Assembly: GCA_020650975.1 (NCBI GenBank)
Contig: JAIPMN010000546.1
Span: forward strand, 1-64,000
Reading direction: 5' to 3'
Source: Apostichopus californicus
Lineage: Eukaryota > Echinodermata > Holothuroidea > Aspidochirotida > Stichopodidae
Length of the DNA: 64,000 nucleotides
Shown: positions 38,001 to 48,258 of the stretch, piece after piece
Layout: each line of letters starts with the position of its first letter
How positions within the stretch are numbered: the stretch's first letter is position 1
The notes under the pieces: generated by a model
Seen by the model: the letters and a program-made list of their open reading frames with translations, nothing else
What the model was told of the DNA's origin: nothing
The model's database searches: none
Made by a program: the position numbers and the translations under genes

Positions 38001-41000
38001 GCTGATCCATAAAATATTAACCCAAACATGGCTTACAGATAATGGGCTGTCGTTTCAATTCCATTTGTTAAATTCACTTTAGGATCCTGTCAATGAACCC
38101 GTCAACAAATGCACTCATCAGGACTACTACTGCGGTTACCATGGTATCAGGGGGCACAAAGGTAAAATTTGTCATAAATAAGACCACTTCTCATTCAGTT
38201 CATAACAAACAAGGTTGTATTTCTTGCAAGATCTTCTTTATGAAGCCTTTGTGAAAAGGAGACACAGACCCTGACATCATCGTTGGTTTACATTCGATAA
38301 ATGTAACTGTCATAAAGAACTTCCCCAAACAAGTTATAAGAAAACTATGATTCCATTTGGGAAATATCACAGAGCTGTAAATGATCTTTGACACACTAAG
38401 CTGATGACTTGATCAAATCTAATCATTACATCATCGAGCCATGTGCGATTCAAATGTTTTTTCATCGTCGTTGTATATTAAAATGTTGATTTTCTGTAAC
38501 GGGAGATGACTTTTGCAAATGTCGAATCTATAATATGAAACCACTTCAATATGACCTAGTTATGGTGTTTGGTTTCAGTTTTAACACTGTTAGTATTATT
38601 CTAACTTGAATATAGGAAAATATAAAACAAAGACGAGAGTAACTTGCTTTGTATTAAAACTTTAAAAACATTGGAAACAATTTGTCTTAAAACTGAGTAT
38701 CTTAGTGGCATTATCATTACTTTGGACATTTACAAAAATTGACAGCTCATGCACATACACAACTTTTAAGCCAGTATATCTCCCAAGCTGAACAAGGTTT
38801 TTCATAGCTCTTTTTCTTGGGTGGGGGGGGAGGGGGGCGGAATTGTTTATCACAACAATCTCTGTCACATAAGCAATATCTCATACATCTGTAAAGATAT
38901 TTGAGAAACTAACTTTAAGATTTATTGTCTGTGATGAGAGTTTGCAAAATTTCCAATTTTTGTTGTTGTTGGTGTGACCAGCATAATTCAGTGTTTAGTC
39001 TCTGCAGAAACAATAGGCTCAATTGTCGTTGATTAAGTGCTAAATATGTTTTCGTGTGTGTGTGTGATATCGAGATATGGGAGACAGGTCGACGATGCGT
39101 AACCTGTTACAAAATCAAAATATGATCTGATTATTGAATTGATGGTAGCAATTAGCAGCATTTCTGCATCTCGTAACTTTTTTTTTTTTATAATTTTGAT
39201 AGCAGTTACGGTTGGTTGCAATTTTTATTTAATGGGTAACAAAAGGTTTATACTCTCCCCTATGAAAATTGTTGAGTAACATTTTGAAGGAGGTGCATTT
39301 ATCACACAATTTTTGCAAAAACCAACCATCCAATCACCTCTCCTTAACCCCCTCCCCATCACGAGACCATCTTGTTAAAGAATATGCGGGAGCAGAGCCT
39401 CATGAGGGTCAAATCATTTTTGTGGAACCTGGGGGGATGAGGGGAAGCTCTAGAGCAGGGGTTCCCTAACTGGGGTGAATGAACCCCAGGGGGTGTGTGA
39501 GACCATCCCGGGGGGTTTGTGAGACGTTTCTGAAAGTCAAAACTAGAGTATTTTTTGTTGAACTAAAAACTGATATATCATATAATTTAGTAATGTACAC
39601 AATTAGTAATGTACACTATCGACAAACTCTTTTGGCGTTCCATACGCATATGTTGCCATAGTAGTACTGTACCGTGCATGTGATAAATAACTGAATTATG
39701 AAACAGGCACAGTCCGCATGACTTTGGTGAAGTTGGTGTACGCATGAAAGTACGTCATGAAAATAAAGATCTGCTGATTTTGAAGTTTTCAAACAAATAT
39801 TTGTTCATCTCTTTTTTTTTTCCATTACAATATTACACTATGAACTTGATCTTTTTCGAAGCACTGTTATGCGTAGTATAGTATAATAATGACTCAGATC
39901 GTGTCTCGAAAAGTTGGGGGTTCGTGGACAACTCTGACATCCACAGGGGGTTCGTGGGGGGATAAAGTTAGGGAAACCCTGCTCTAGAGGGTTAGTGGGA
40001 GGAACAGCTAAGAAAAGAAAAACACATCTTAATTGACTAATCCTGTGTATTGTTTTTTGCTTATGCGATTCACCCATTTTTGTGTGCTATTTGTTTCATA
40101 CTTTTATTTTAAAATTATGCAGATTAATGTACTGGCTCCGTTGGGATGGGGAATCGTTAATCACCGCATTCATCCAACACAGTCCATAGAAGAGGTAAGT
40201 GCCCTCCATGTCAGGAGGTAAATGTTTAAACTCATTTATAAGTGTAATATTAACTCCAGAAGTAAAGAGGTCGATGGAACTTTCTTATATAGCTGCACCT
40301 CTTTCTGAACAAACCATATCATACTGACATTTGATTGGATAACAAAGCCATATCATACTGACATTTGATTGGATAACAAGCTATTTCATACTGACATTTG
40401 ATTGGATAACAAGCTATATCATACTGACATTTGATTGGATAACGAGCTATATCATACTGACATTTGATTGGATAACAAGCCATATCATACTGACATTTGA
40501 TTGGATAACAAGTTTTATCATACTGACATTTGATTGGATAACAAGCTATATCATACTGACATTTGATTGGATAACAAGTTTTATCATACTGACATTTGAT
40601 TGGATAACAAGCTATATCATACTGACATTTGATTGGATAACAAGCCATATCATACTGACATTTGATTGGATAACAAGTTTTATCATACTGACATTTGATT
40701 GGATAACAAGCCATATCATACTGACATTTGATTGGATAACAAGTTTTATCATACTGACATTTGATTGGATTACAAGCTATAGCATACTAACATTTGCAAA
40801 CGGTTGAGGCTTTTGACTGATTCCATTTTCCCCTGTTGTTAATCTTGTTGGCCTAGAGTAACAAATTGTATTTTTCAGGGACTTTTTGACGTGCTGTAAA
40901 GCTTTAAAAACAATTACACACAAACATATTAAAACAAAGACATGTTAGTGTGAATGTGCTTTCAGATATAAACAAGGTCGGCAGAACTCGTCTCTGGTTG

Positions 41001-42445
41001 TCATAGTAACTCTGAAACGGCTACCACACTGCTTTTTCGCTAACACTGACAATTTCTGTGACTTTTCTACATCCACATGGCGGTCTGATTTTTACAACAT
41101 TAAATTGAAAGGCTCTTGGAATGAAAGTTGTAATTTTGGAACCAGCATAATGTTTCAAATTCATTTGCACAGTTCTGCTCTAAAATTACCTTTTTGTATT
41201 CGGTGGGTAATTACAGTATACATACCGAGTAGTATCCAAAAGCAAGAGTTTCTGATCGATCAAATTAGAATTCTAGATTTTTCTTTATATGAAAGCTATT
41301 TCGAGAATTGTTCACTCTTTTATCAGGTGGTCAATTACGATAAGATGCTGGTCGGAGACGAGAGGGTGAACCTCACAAAGTACCCAGTGTGGGACATTGA
41401 CCCCTCCCCCACGTCACCGTACGGGGATGACGTGTACGGGTACCAGGTGGTGGCCCGCAGCATCAAACAGGTCTTTCCCGATGCCATCATAGCACCATGT
41501 GAGTTTGAACATACCAAGTGTGTGAGAGATATGTCCTTATGTTGGAATACAAGCTCTTCACTATATTATTTTGAGGTATTTGAACGACCCACAATGAGGC
41601 CTGATGATGAGTTATAAGAGGGAGGGGGTGTGGGTGGTGGGTCAAGGAGGGCTACAGCCCCCTGGGAAATATGGGATAAAGAATACTGTATTCTCGTAAA
41701 GGGTAAGTGAAGACTTCAGAGAGTGGGACCAGTGTCATAGTTGTCCTTGGGGGGCCCTGTCGTGGGGGCTTTGGTCTGAACAGGCTGGTGCCAAAATTAA
41801 GCGCTTTATTCAGTTAGCTGTTTTATAGTGATATTCCACTTTCCACCAGATTCAAAGAATTGCTGGAATAATATTCTGTTGGACATCTAAGTAGTTTTTC
41901 GGTTTGTATAACAAAGTACACTTTAATTGCTGTTAATGTCACTCATAGCTTAAGCCGAGATACTAATATGTAAAGTAGGCTAAATAACTGTACTATGATA
42001 GTGTGGTAGGTTAAGGTTGTATGTTTCTGTTGAAACACAAAAAATAAAAAATAGACTTTTCAAAAACAGAATTTGCAAAGTTTTGCAAAGTTTTCCTACC
42101 TCTCTCGATGTAACAGACTCATTTCCGATTATAAAAATCATCGCATCTTGTTTCGATACATCAGGGACATGATTAAATATTAATTATTCATGTAATTTTT
42201 AATGATCTCTGACAGCTGTCATGATAGGAAACACCGATACAAAGTTTTATTGGAACATGACGGATCAAATCTACCGTTTCTGTCCCACGCTGATGGTGCA
42301 GAGTGACTTGGCCCGATTCCACGGCCTCAACGAGAGAATGAGCTTGGAGAACATACAAGCAACGGTGAACTTTTACTATCACATGATGGCAAACGCAGAC
42401 TCAAAGGAGGTCTTCTCCAAACATGCCCATACTGATGAACTTTGA
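32021..42445 (+). CDS. PM20D1: PM20D1-like N-fatty-acyl-amino acid synthase/hydrolase (complete, 11 coding exons)
   Basis: Exons 32021-32282, 32756-32988, 33376-33462, 34648-34781, 35098-35220, 35920-35995, 37518-37579, 38083-38161, 40123-40194, 41327-41498, 42216-42445 join in frame to 1530 nt, 509 residues (human PM20D1 is 502). The family are M20 metallohydrolases that form or cleave N-acyl amino acids. Seen: N-terminal hydrophobic segment LIFLGITLLVTVMLI (residues about 10-24, signal or anchor); metal ligands in TAHMDVVP (His127, Asp129), YGRGTIDNKN (Asp159), GFDEE (Glu193 general base, Glu194), LLDEGS (Asp220) and RFHGLNE (His469). The dimerisation-domain motif reads NPSTNALIRTTTAVTM; GHSSMPGKE and HRIHPTQSIEE are also typical. 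No key residue is missing. The C-terminus is HTDEL. Introns hold several MITEs and a minisatellite. Confidence 0.95.
33060..33320 (+). repeat. Homopyrimidine tract in PM20D1 intron 2
   Basis: About 250 bases almost wholly C and T, made of variants of CCCACTTCCCTTTCC and CACCCCACACTTCC. Spurious long frames on both strands come from this composition. Confidence 0.9.
33746..34108 (-). mobile_element. TTAA-type MITE copy C, inverted, in PM20D1 intron 3
   Basis: Reverse-complement copy of the 28483 element, TTAA at both edges. It reads TTAAAGGATGTGAAGACTC at its left and GAGTCTTCAATGCTTTTAA at its right. 363 bp, no internal insertion. Confidence 0.85.
36467..36949 (+). mobile_element. hAT-like MITE family 2, copy 1, in PM20D1 intron 6
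   Basis: Left end CAGAGCTCCCAACT, right end AGTTGGGAGCTATG (inverted repeat, 13 of 14). Flanked by CTATAC at 36461-36466 and 36950-36955. The 483-bp body is nearly identical to copy 2 at 43771-44249. No transposase; the open frame inside is shared by both copies but lacks any known domain. Confidence 0.85.
37518..37579 (+). CDS. PM20D1: PM20D1 exon 7 (short exon)
   Basis: AACAG|GCTGTG acceptor and AGCTG|GTAAGA donor enclose 62 bases encoding AVFPLKFVLTNLWFFGPVVS, aligning with the human NEFPFPVNIILSNPWLFEPL segment. It restores frame between exon 6 (35995) and exon 8 (38083). Confidence 0.88.
39456..39981 (+). mobile_element. hAT-type MITE in PM20D1 intron 8
   Basis: Left end CAGGGGTTCCCTAACTGGGG, right end TTAGGGAAACCCTG: imperfect inverted termini of the CAGGGGTTCCC hAT type. 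Flanked by identical 8-bp direct repeats CTCTAGAG (39448-39455 and 39982-39989). Subterminal GGGGGTTTGTGAGAC and GGGGGTTCGTGG repeats. 526 bp, noncoding. Confidence 0.92.
40317..40790. repeat. 33-bp minisatellite in PM20D1 intron 9
   Basis: Fourteen copies of a unit containing ACTGACATTTGATTGGATAA (period 33) with variation confined mainly to the four bases before ATCAT. Because 33 is divisible by three, the minus strand stays open as an 11-residue peptide repeat (CQYDMACYPIK); I do not regard this as coding. Confidence 0.95.
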
Positions 42446-43770
42446 AGTCCTTAGTGGATCCAAATCAGCTTGCCTTCTCTACCATTACCCAGGATTTTAC
42501 AATTTAGAGTGTGTTTATGCCATGAATGGATGAATGAATGTCTTAATGATCAAAGTGAACATATTGGTTTGTTTTTGGTAAACCATATGCTAAAGAGAGA
42601 ACCCCCCCTCCCCCTCCCCCAAATAAATGGTAAGAACCAGCAGTCGTTGATATGTAATAAAGATATGTATGGATACTTAATTAGTAACTATATAATTTGC
42701 AATAATGGATTGAATACAGTAATTTTGTCTGTTACTACCAATTAAAGTGCATGATAGTTTGATATGGGGTTGCCTAATGTATTGACTCATTGTGAACACA
42801 CATGTGTGTGTGTGTTTTTTTTATATATACTCAATGAGGTGAATATATACCATGTACAAGGTAAAAATAAGAAAAATAATGGATGTGCCTTTTTTTTAGA
42901 GTTTTAATCATTATATCGTTTTGACTTATAAAGCAGGGTATAGATGTAGATATGTATTTTGTTACAAACATCTTCACCATATCTATCAAATAAAGTAACC
43001 ATGGTCATAGGGCTTATCATGAATATCAAATTATCTAGCTTTAATACCTAGGTAACTTACAATGGCACTGGTTAGTTGGAAACCATGTCAGGTTCGCTGC
43101 ACAAGTGACATTTAGTGAACGTTAAACTGGAATATGTACTAATAGGTCTGTGGTTGTCTTGTGAAATATATGCCAAAGACATAACTTTATATTCATATTA
43201 ATTGATTGCAATTTAATGTCTTTCTTCCAATTACATATTGTAAAAGAATTTTCAACAAGATATATTCATATGGTAGATGATGAGGGAACTAATAAACTTC
43301 AACAGAGCTATAGAAACTATAAACCAGTTGTCAAATCAGCATGACATATGCCGACTTTTAACATGCCTATGGTCATCCTTTCATCAACACTATAATTGTT
43401 AAAAAACACTATAATTTAAAAAACACTATTACTGTTAATAAACACTTTTATTGTTAAAAAACGCTATCATGGTTGGTGCTTCTAATTCATACAAAGAAAT
43501 GATTTGTTTTTAAAAGCCTACATCACAAACCTGACCCGGAGCAAAGGAATGCATCATGAAATGGTGGCAGTATTTCAGAACTACTTTTTTTCATTCCTAT
43601 GAAGTTTTGTAATAGTTTTATGTGATCAATGATAACTTTGCAACAATTTTAATTATGTCAGCAATAAAGATTAAAATCTCTTCAGATCAGTAAATTAAAA
43701 ATCATCTTCAGTGTTCTCTGTTTAGTCATTTTCATCCAACTGGGTCTCAAGATGAGGGAGCCTCAAAAAC
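42446..43770. other. PM20D1 3' UTR and spacer
   Basis: Holds two poly(A) signals, a TG microsatellite near 42805 and AT-rich unique sequence. ACACTATAATT/AAAAACACTATTA units repeat at 43388-43470. No gene seen. Confidence 0.5.
42622..42627 (+). terminator. Candidate PM20D1 polyadenylation signal (proximal)
   Basis: AATAAA 177 bases after the stop codon. A second AATAAA at 42989-42994 is an alternative distal site. Neither has a confirmed cleavage site here. Confidence 0.45.
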
Positions 43771-44249
43771 CAGAGCTCCCAACTGACCCGCAATTCGCAG
43801 GTTGGACCCGCATTCTAACACCCAAACCCGCTGACACACGCATTGTAATTGTCAAGTATACATAAAAAAATTGCATCAAATTTTGACTTGGCAACCATCA
43901 TTTCTTTAGCATTTAGCATAATAGAGTATAAAACCTCCTTTACAGCATCATTTGAACCTCAAATTAGCCTATATTTCTTTTCATTGGGGCGAGCAGCGAA
44001 CATTTTCATGCCACGGGAAAGAATGAATTTTCACCTACTATTCAATTTATTGATGTTACACACAAAAATATGCATATTTCTCAGAAAATTTTGGGTGACA
44101 AAAGCCTTATTAAGTGCCACCATTTTACATGTAGGCATCACCAGGATTCCAAAAAAATACGGGGACACCCCCTCCCCTTATACCCCTCCCCCAGGACGGC
44201 AATTCGTGGCATGGACCAGGATTTGTCTTCTCAAGAGTTGGGAGCTATG
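43771..44249 (+). mobile_element. hAT-like MITE family 2, copy 2
   Basis: Termini and body match 36467-36949. Flanks CAAAAAC (43764-43770) and CAAAAAC (44250-44256) are direct repeats; shifting by one base gives 8 bp, CAAAAACC, on both sides, which fits hAT insertion. Confidence 0.88.
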
Positions 44250-44280
44250 CAAAAACCATTGAAATAAATCATATTTGTTA

Positions 44281-44370
44281 CATGGGGGAGATGGAGATGG
44301 GGGGAGTGAGATGTGGGAGTGAGATGGGGGTGTGAGATGGGGCAGGGAATGGGGGGAGTGAGATGGGAAG
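44281..44370 (+). repeat. G-rich repeat GGGGGAGTGAGATG
   Basis: Variants of GGGAGTGAGATGTGGGAG repeated about six times with several runs of four or more G, directly after MITE copy 2. Confidence 0.75.
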
Positions 44371-44689
44371 GACCATTTTACAGCAATGAATTTCATGTGA
44401 AACCTGCTTCGAGACCTTGCACAGCCTTTGCAAATTGTGGTTTCAGATTAGGGACCCAATTTACTTTCATTTTTCTCCTCAATTTTAAACTATACTTCTC
44501 AGTGGCACTTCCAGTAACACTAATAGGTATAATGGTATCAAGCAGTAAAGTGAAGATCACTTATAGAAACACAACAAAATGAGACGGGAAAGAAAAACAA
44601 AGAAGAAACAAGGCAGATTAATTAGAGAAAACCTCTTGGTATTATTACAAAAACCAAAATTGGACAAAAAAAAACAAAATTAATTCTAA

Positions 44690-45790
44690 ATCATTGGTTT
44701 TGATCTCAAAAACACTAGAAATTTCATAACTGATTGCATAGCAGGTATTCTAATCCAAATTCAAAGACAAAAAATGAAGGATTTCTTGATTAAGGACACT
44801 TGATTTTAATATGATTCCAAAGTTCAAAATATGGCATACAAATAGAGCTTACTAAAAAACCTACTGGAAGTGTTGAGAAAGACATTAACATACAAATGGA
44901 GATGTGTGTGTGTAATTACTGTTCTGTGTGTGTCTGTGTGTGCTTAACATTAGCGGGATCCTTTTAGCAAAGAATTCAACAAGTCTAGCAAAATTTATTA
45001 TTTTAAAATTTCTATGATTATTAATTGCCCTACACATCAGTCTTTTGCCTCATGGGGTGCAAGCTTTTTTGTTGCTCTATCAAGCTTGCACAGCAAGGCA
45101 GGGATAAACTTTCAGTTTGAAAAATACAGGCAGAATCGAATTCATTGGAGGAAATTCAACAGATTCAGATATATTTGTTAAGCTTAGGCACCAATTTACC
45201 CACACTGCTATTGTGTTAGGATACCAAAAGCTAATGAAAAAATGTGCTTTTTTTAACAATTTGATAGGCTAAAGAAATTTGTATTAGGATACCAAATTTT
45301 GTACTAGGATACCAAAGGCTAAAGCAAAACTGCATTTTTGAACAACTTGATAGACCAATCATGCATACTACGTAAAAGAATTTCCTGTTTTTTTTAAAAG
45401 TATGTTGCAATTATCTTTTGTTTTCGAAATATTGAACAACCGAAATTGATTCAGAAAGTGTTTCCCAATATCAAAAACACTTCTAAGGCACCTTGTGAAG
45501 GTAAAAATTCATATCAAAATAGACCATAATGTATTTTTTAACAACTTGATAGATTAATCATGCATACTACATACAAGAAATTCCCGTTTTTTTTCATAAC
45601 TGATTGCATAGCAGGTATTCTAATCCAAATTCAAAGACAAAAATGAAAATGTTGCAATTATCTTTTGTTTTTGAAACATTGAACAACCAAAATTGATTCA
45701 GAAAGTGTATAGTGTATACCAATATCATAAAACACTTCTAAGGCACCTTGTGAATGTACAAATTCATATCAAAATAGACCATAACGTAAA
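44690..45790. repeat. Local segmental duplication block in the spacer
   Basis: CATAACTGATTGCATAGCAG and the following GTATTCTAATCCAAATTC occur at 44728 and again at 45597. TTGCAATTATCTTTTG with about 130 following bases occurs at 45405 and 45650. AACTTGATAGA..AATCATGCATACTAC occurs at 45348 and 45542. Copies differ by scattered substitutions. Confidence 0.75.
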
Positions 45791-48050
45791 CATTCAAGAT
45801 GTGTTTAAACAAAAAAGGCTACTTTGCAGGATATTGTCAATCAACTTTTAAGGATGATCATATTCATTGTTAGACATTTAAAATGGTTTGCGTTCTACCA
45901 TTCATCAAAAATCATATTAAAATTCATCAAATCTGTTATGACTATAGAAAATGTTAATATGTAGCTGACAAGTTTCCAAGATACCTCTTTTTTTTACTTT
46001 TTTATAGAAATTACTTTTTAATATGTTCCTTTTTTTTGGTTCCTGCTTTTCCCAAATTTATAATAAGAAGAGCCAAAAACCAAACTAATTCTCGGCAGTG
46101 GCAGACTTTCCTAGGCCTGGCAGTGAAACAAGTAACCAAGCTCTAACACAAAGTCCCCATAATTTTTCCAACGCAAGTCATCACTGATAGCTCCCTTTTG
46201 TTAAACTTTGTTAAACACCTCCCCTCACCCCCATATCAAACCTCCCTCCCTCCCCCCCAAAAAAAAACAGAGGTAGTTTCTCCCTGAAACTATAAACAAG
46301 GACCAGCATGAATGCCCACAAATTATCTTTCCACAGAAATAAAAGTGTGAAAAATTTTAGCCTTGTGAAAAAGGAAAAGTCCTACTTGGAACATGGAGAC
46401 GAAAAATGATTTGGAGTTAATATACAAAATGGTTATCGCACAAAGATAATAAGGTTAAAAGATTATATATTAATTAATATTATATAATTGACCTTAAATA
46501 ATGAACCGAATCTCATGGGAATTGGATAATGATGATGTTAAGAAAACGGTAAAAAAAGAAAAAAGTATCGAGGACGACATGCCTCCTTAAAAAATTATGA
46601 TTTGATCGTGTTTGCGTCAGTCTGTATTGCCGTCGACAAACGTCGGGCAATTTTATCTTTTTTATCAAACTAAAAAGAGATGACTTGTAAAACAAGACAT
46701 GATTTCTCCCCCACGCCCCCCTTTTCTTGATCATTTCACATTAAAATGTGATCTGTAAGATAACAATACGCTTAAGCTAATTATAAACCAAGACAGATAT
46801 ATCTACATAATTGAAAAGTACGATCTTATTTGCTTCTTTTTTTTCTCTCCTCACCATCTTTTGTCGAAAGAAACTACATTTATAATAGGATGCAATGACC
46901 ACGCAGAATTAGACATCAATGAATTTCCACACATAAAAACCGATCTGCTCAAGTAATAAAATCTTGCTTGCGACGTTCTGCGTTCAAACGTTTCCAAACC
47001 CTGCTCAAATCGATAGAAAAGAGATTTTTTTTTACGCATTTTACCCAAAATCAGAAAATGGTAAAAATTTGGTCAATTCTTGTGCAGCAATCATTTTTGG
47101 ATTAGTTTTTGGTGTTATTTATTTGTTGTTTCTGGTCATTGACCTGATGTAATTTCTAGAGTTAATAGTTACTGCTTCGTAAACTAAAAATGATTCGATT
47201 TGTTTGTACATACTACTACCGAAACCATAATTCTGCGGAAAATAACACTGTAAGCTCGTCCGTTTTATTTTGTTTTACTCGATGGGATAACATGATTATG
47301 CTTTCTGCTCCCTTCTGTTATTATAGCACCATAAAACAAACGGCAAAAAAAGCTTTATAAGAAAGAATTAGATATCCATTTAGGATATTGATGCAGCATG
47401 TATTGTGTTGTTTTATCATATGAAAGAATTGTATGTTTTTAAACTGAAAATGTCAAGGTAAAAGAACTTGTAAGCTAAAGCACACTAATGGGGTCGAATT
47501 TCGAACCTCTGGTCCCTTTCTACTCCAGGGAATTTGAATTTTTTTTGTCTTTGTCAAAAATACCGATAAACTTCTAAATAATATCGAGGTCTACAGCTGA
47601 ACTAGACATTTCCTCCTTCTACTTCTTCTTGTCAAGACCTTTGACAAAATGAAGGTTATTTCTACTGAAATATTCAACAAAACAAAACATATTTGATTCT
47701 TCTCACAAACCTCGAGAAAGATGAAAAACAAAAGTAAACACGATTTTGTCCGAGTGCAGACATTTTCATTTTTTTTTTGTTGGCGCTTTTGTTTTCGTCT
47801 TTTTCTTCGGCAAAAGATGGGCTTCCCGAAAAATCTTTATATCCGTCAGTAAGAGCGAGATATTCCAAAGAGACTTTGCGAGCCTCAGAACGACCGCTAG
47901 ATTACTTAATCTCCTTCTGGGCTTTTCGACTCAAGATATGTTCAGACGATGGATTCGTTATAAAGGACTATTAAATAGAGAGATTGAGCTTTGGTTACAA
48001 GATAAGAGATAAAGTTTGTGACCTTACACATGGTAAAATAAATAACTAGC
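45791..48050. other. Intergenic and probable laminin beta 3' UTR, no gene recognised
   Basis: AT-rich sequence with T-runs and short frames only. Part of it must be laminin 3' UTR. A minus-strand AATAAA (plus TTTATT at 47264-47269) lies about 850 bases past the stop and is one candidate poly(A) signal, weakly supported. Confidence 0.4.
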
Positions 48051-48053
48051 ACT

Positions 48054-48098
48054 CGGGGGTGGGGTTGGTGGGTGGGTGGGTTGGTGGGTGGGAGGGGA
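48054..48098 (+). repeat. G-rich tract next to the laminin beta stop codon
   Basis: Repeats of GGTGGGTGGGTGGG and GGTTGGTGGG with at least seven GGG runs, ending 18 bases from the laminin stop (48116). The G-rich strand is the laminin template strand; the mRNA would carry the C-rich complement in its 3' UTR. Confidence 0.85.
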
Positions 48099-48115
48099 TA
48101 TAAGAAACGTTAGTG

Positions 48116-48258
48116 CTATAGTCTATTACATTCTCGGTAATACACAGCCCGGTTTTGTATGTGATCGATGGCGGCCTCCATCTGCATGTTAAGTTCGGCG
48201 ATTTCGTCCGTTAAGTCTGTCAGGGTGTTCTGATTGTCTACAAATTTGGTCTCCATGG
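48116..48258 (-). CDS. LAMB1: Laminin beta last exon with interchain cysteine
   Basis: GTCAG|CCATGG acceptor, 46 residues, TAG at 48118-48116. The end of the coiled coil reads [20 protein letters not shown] and the chain closes [10 protein letters not shown]. The cysteine matches the penultimate cysteine of human LAMB1 (AVYSTCL) that bonds to the gamma chain, here followed by three residues instead of one. Confidence 0.93.

Noticed and set aside
40319-40714. 131-residue minus-strand frame of repeating CYPIKCQYD units
   Set aside because: It is the 33-bp intronic minisatellite read in an open phase; the period is divisible by three, so absence of stops is expected. It lies within PM20D1 intron 9.
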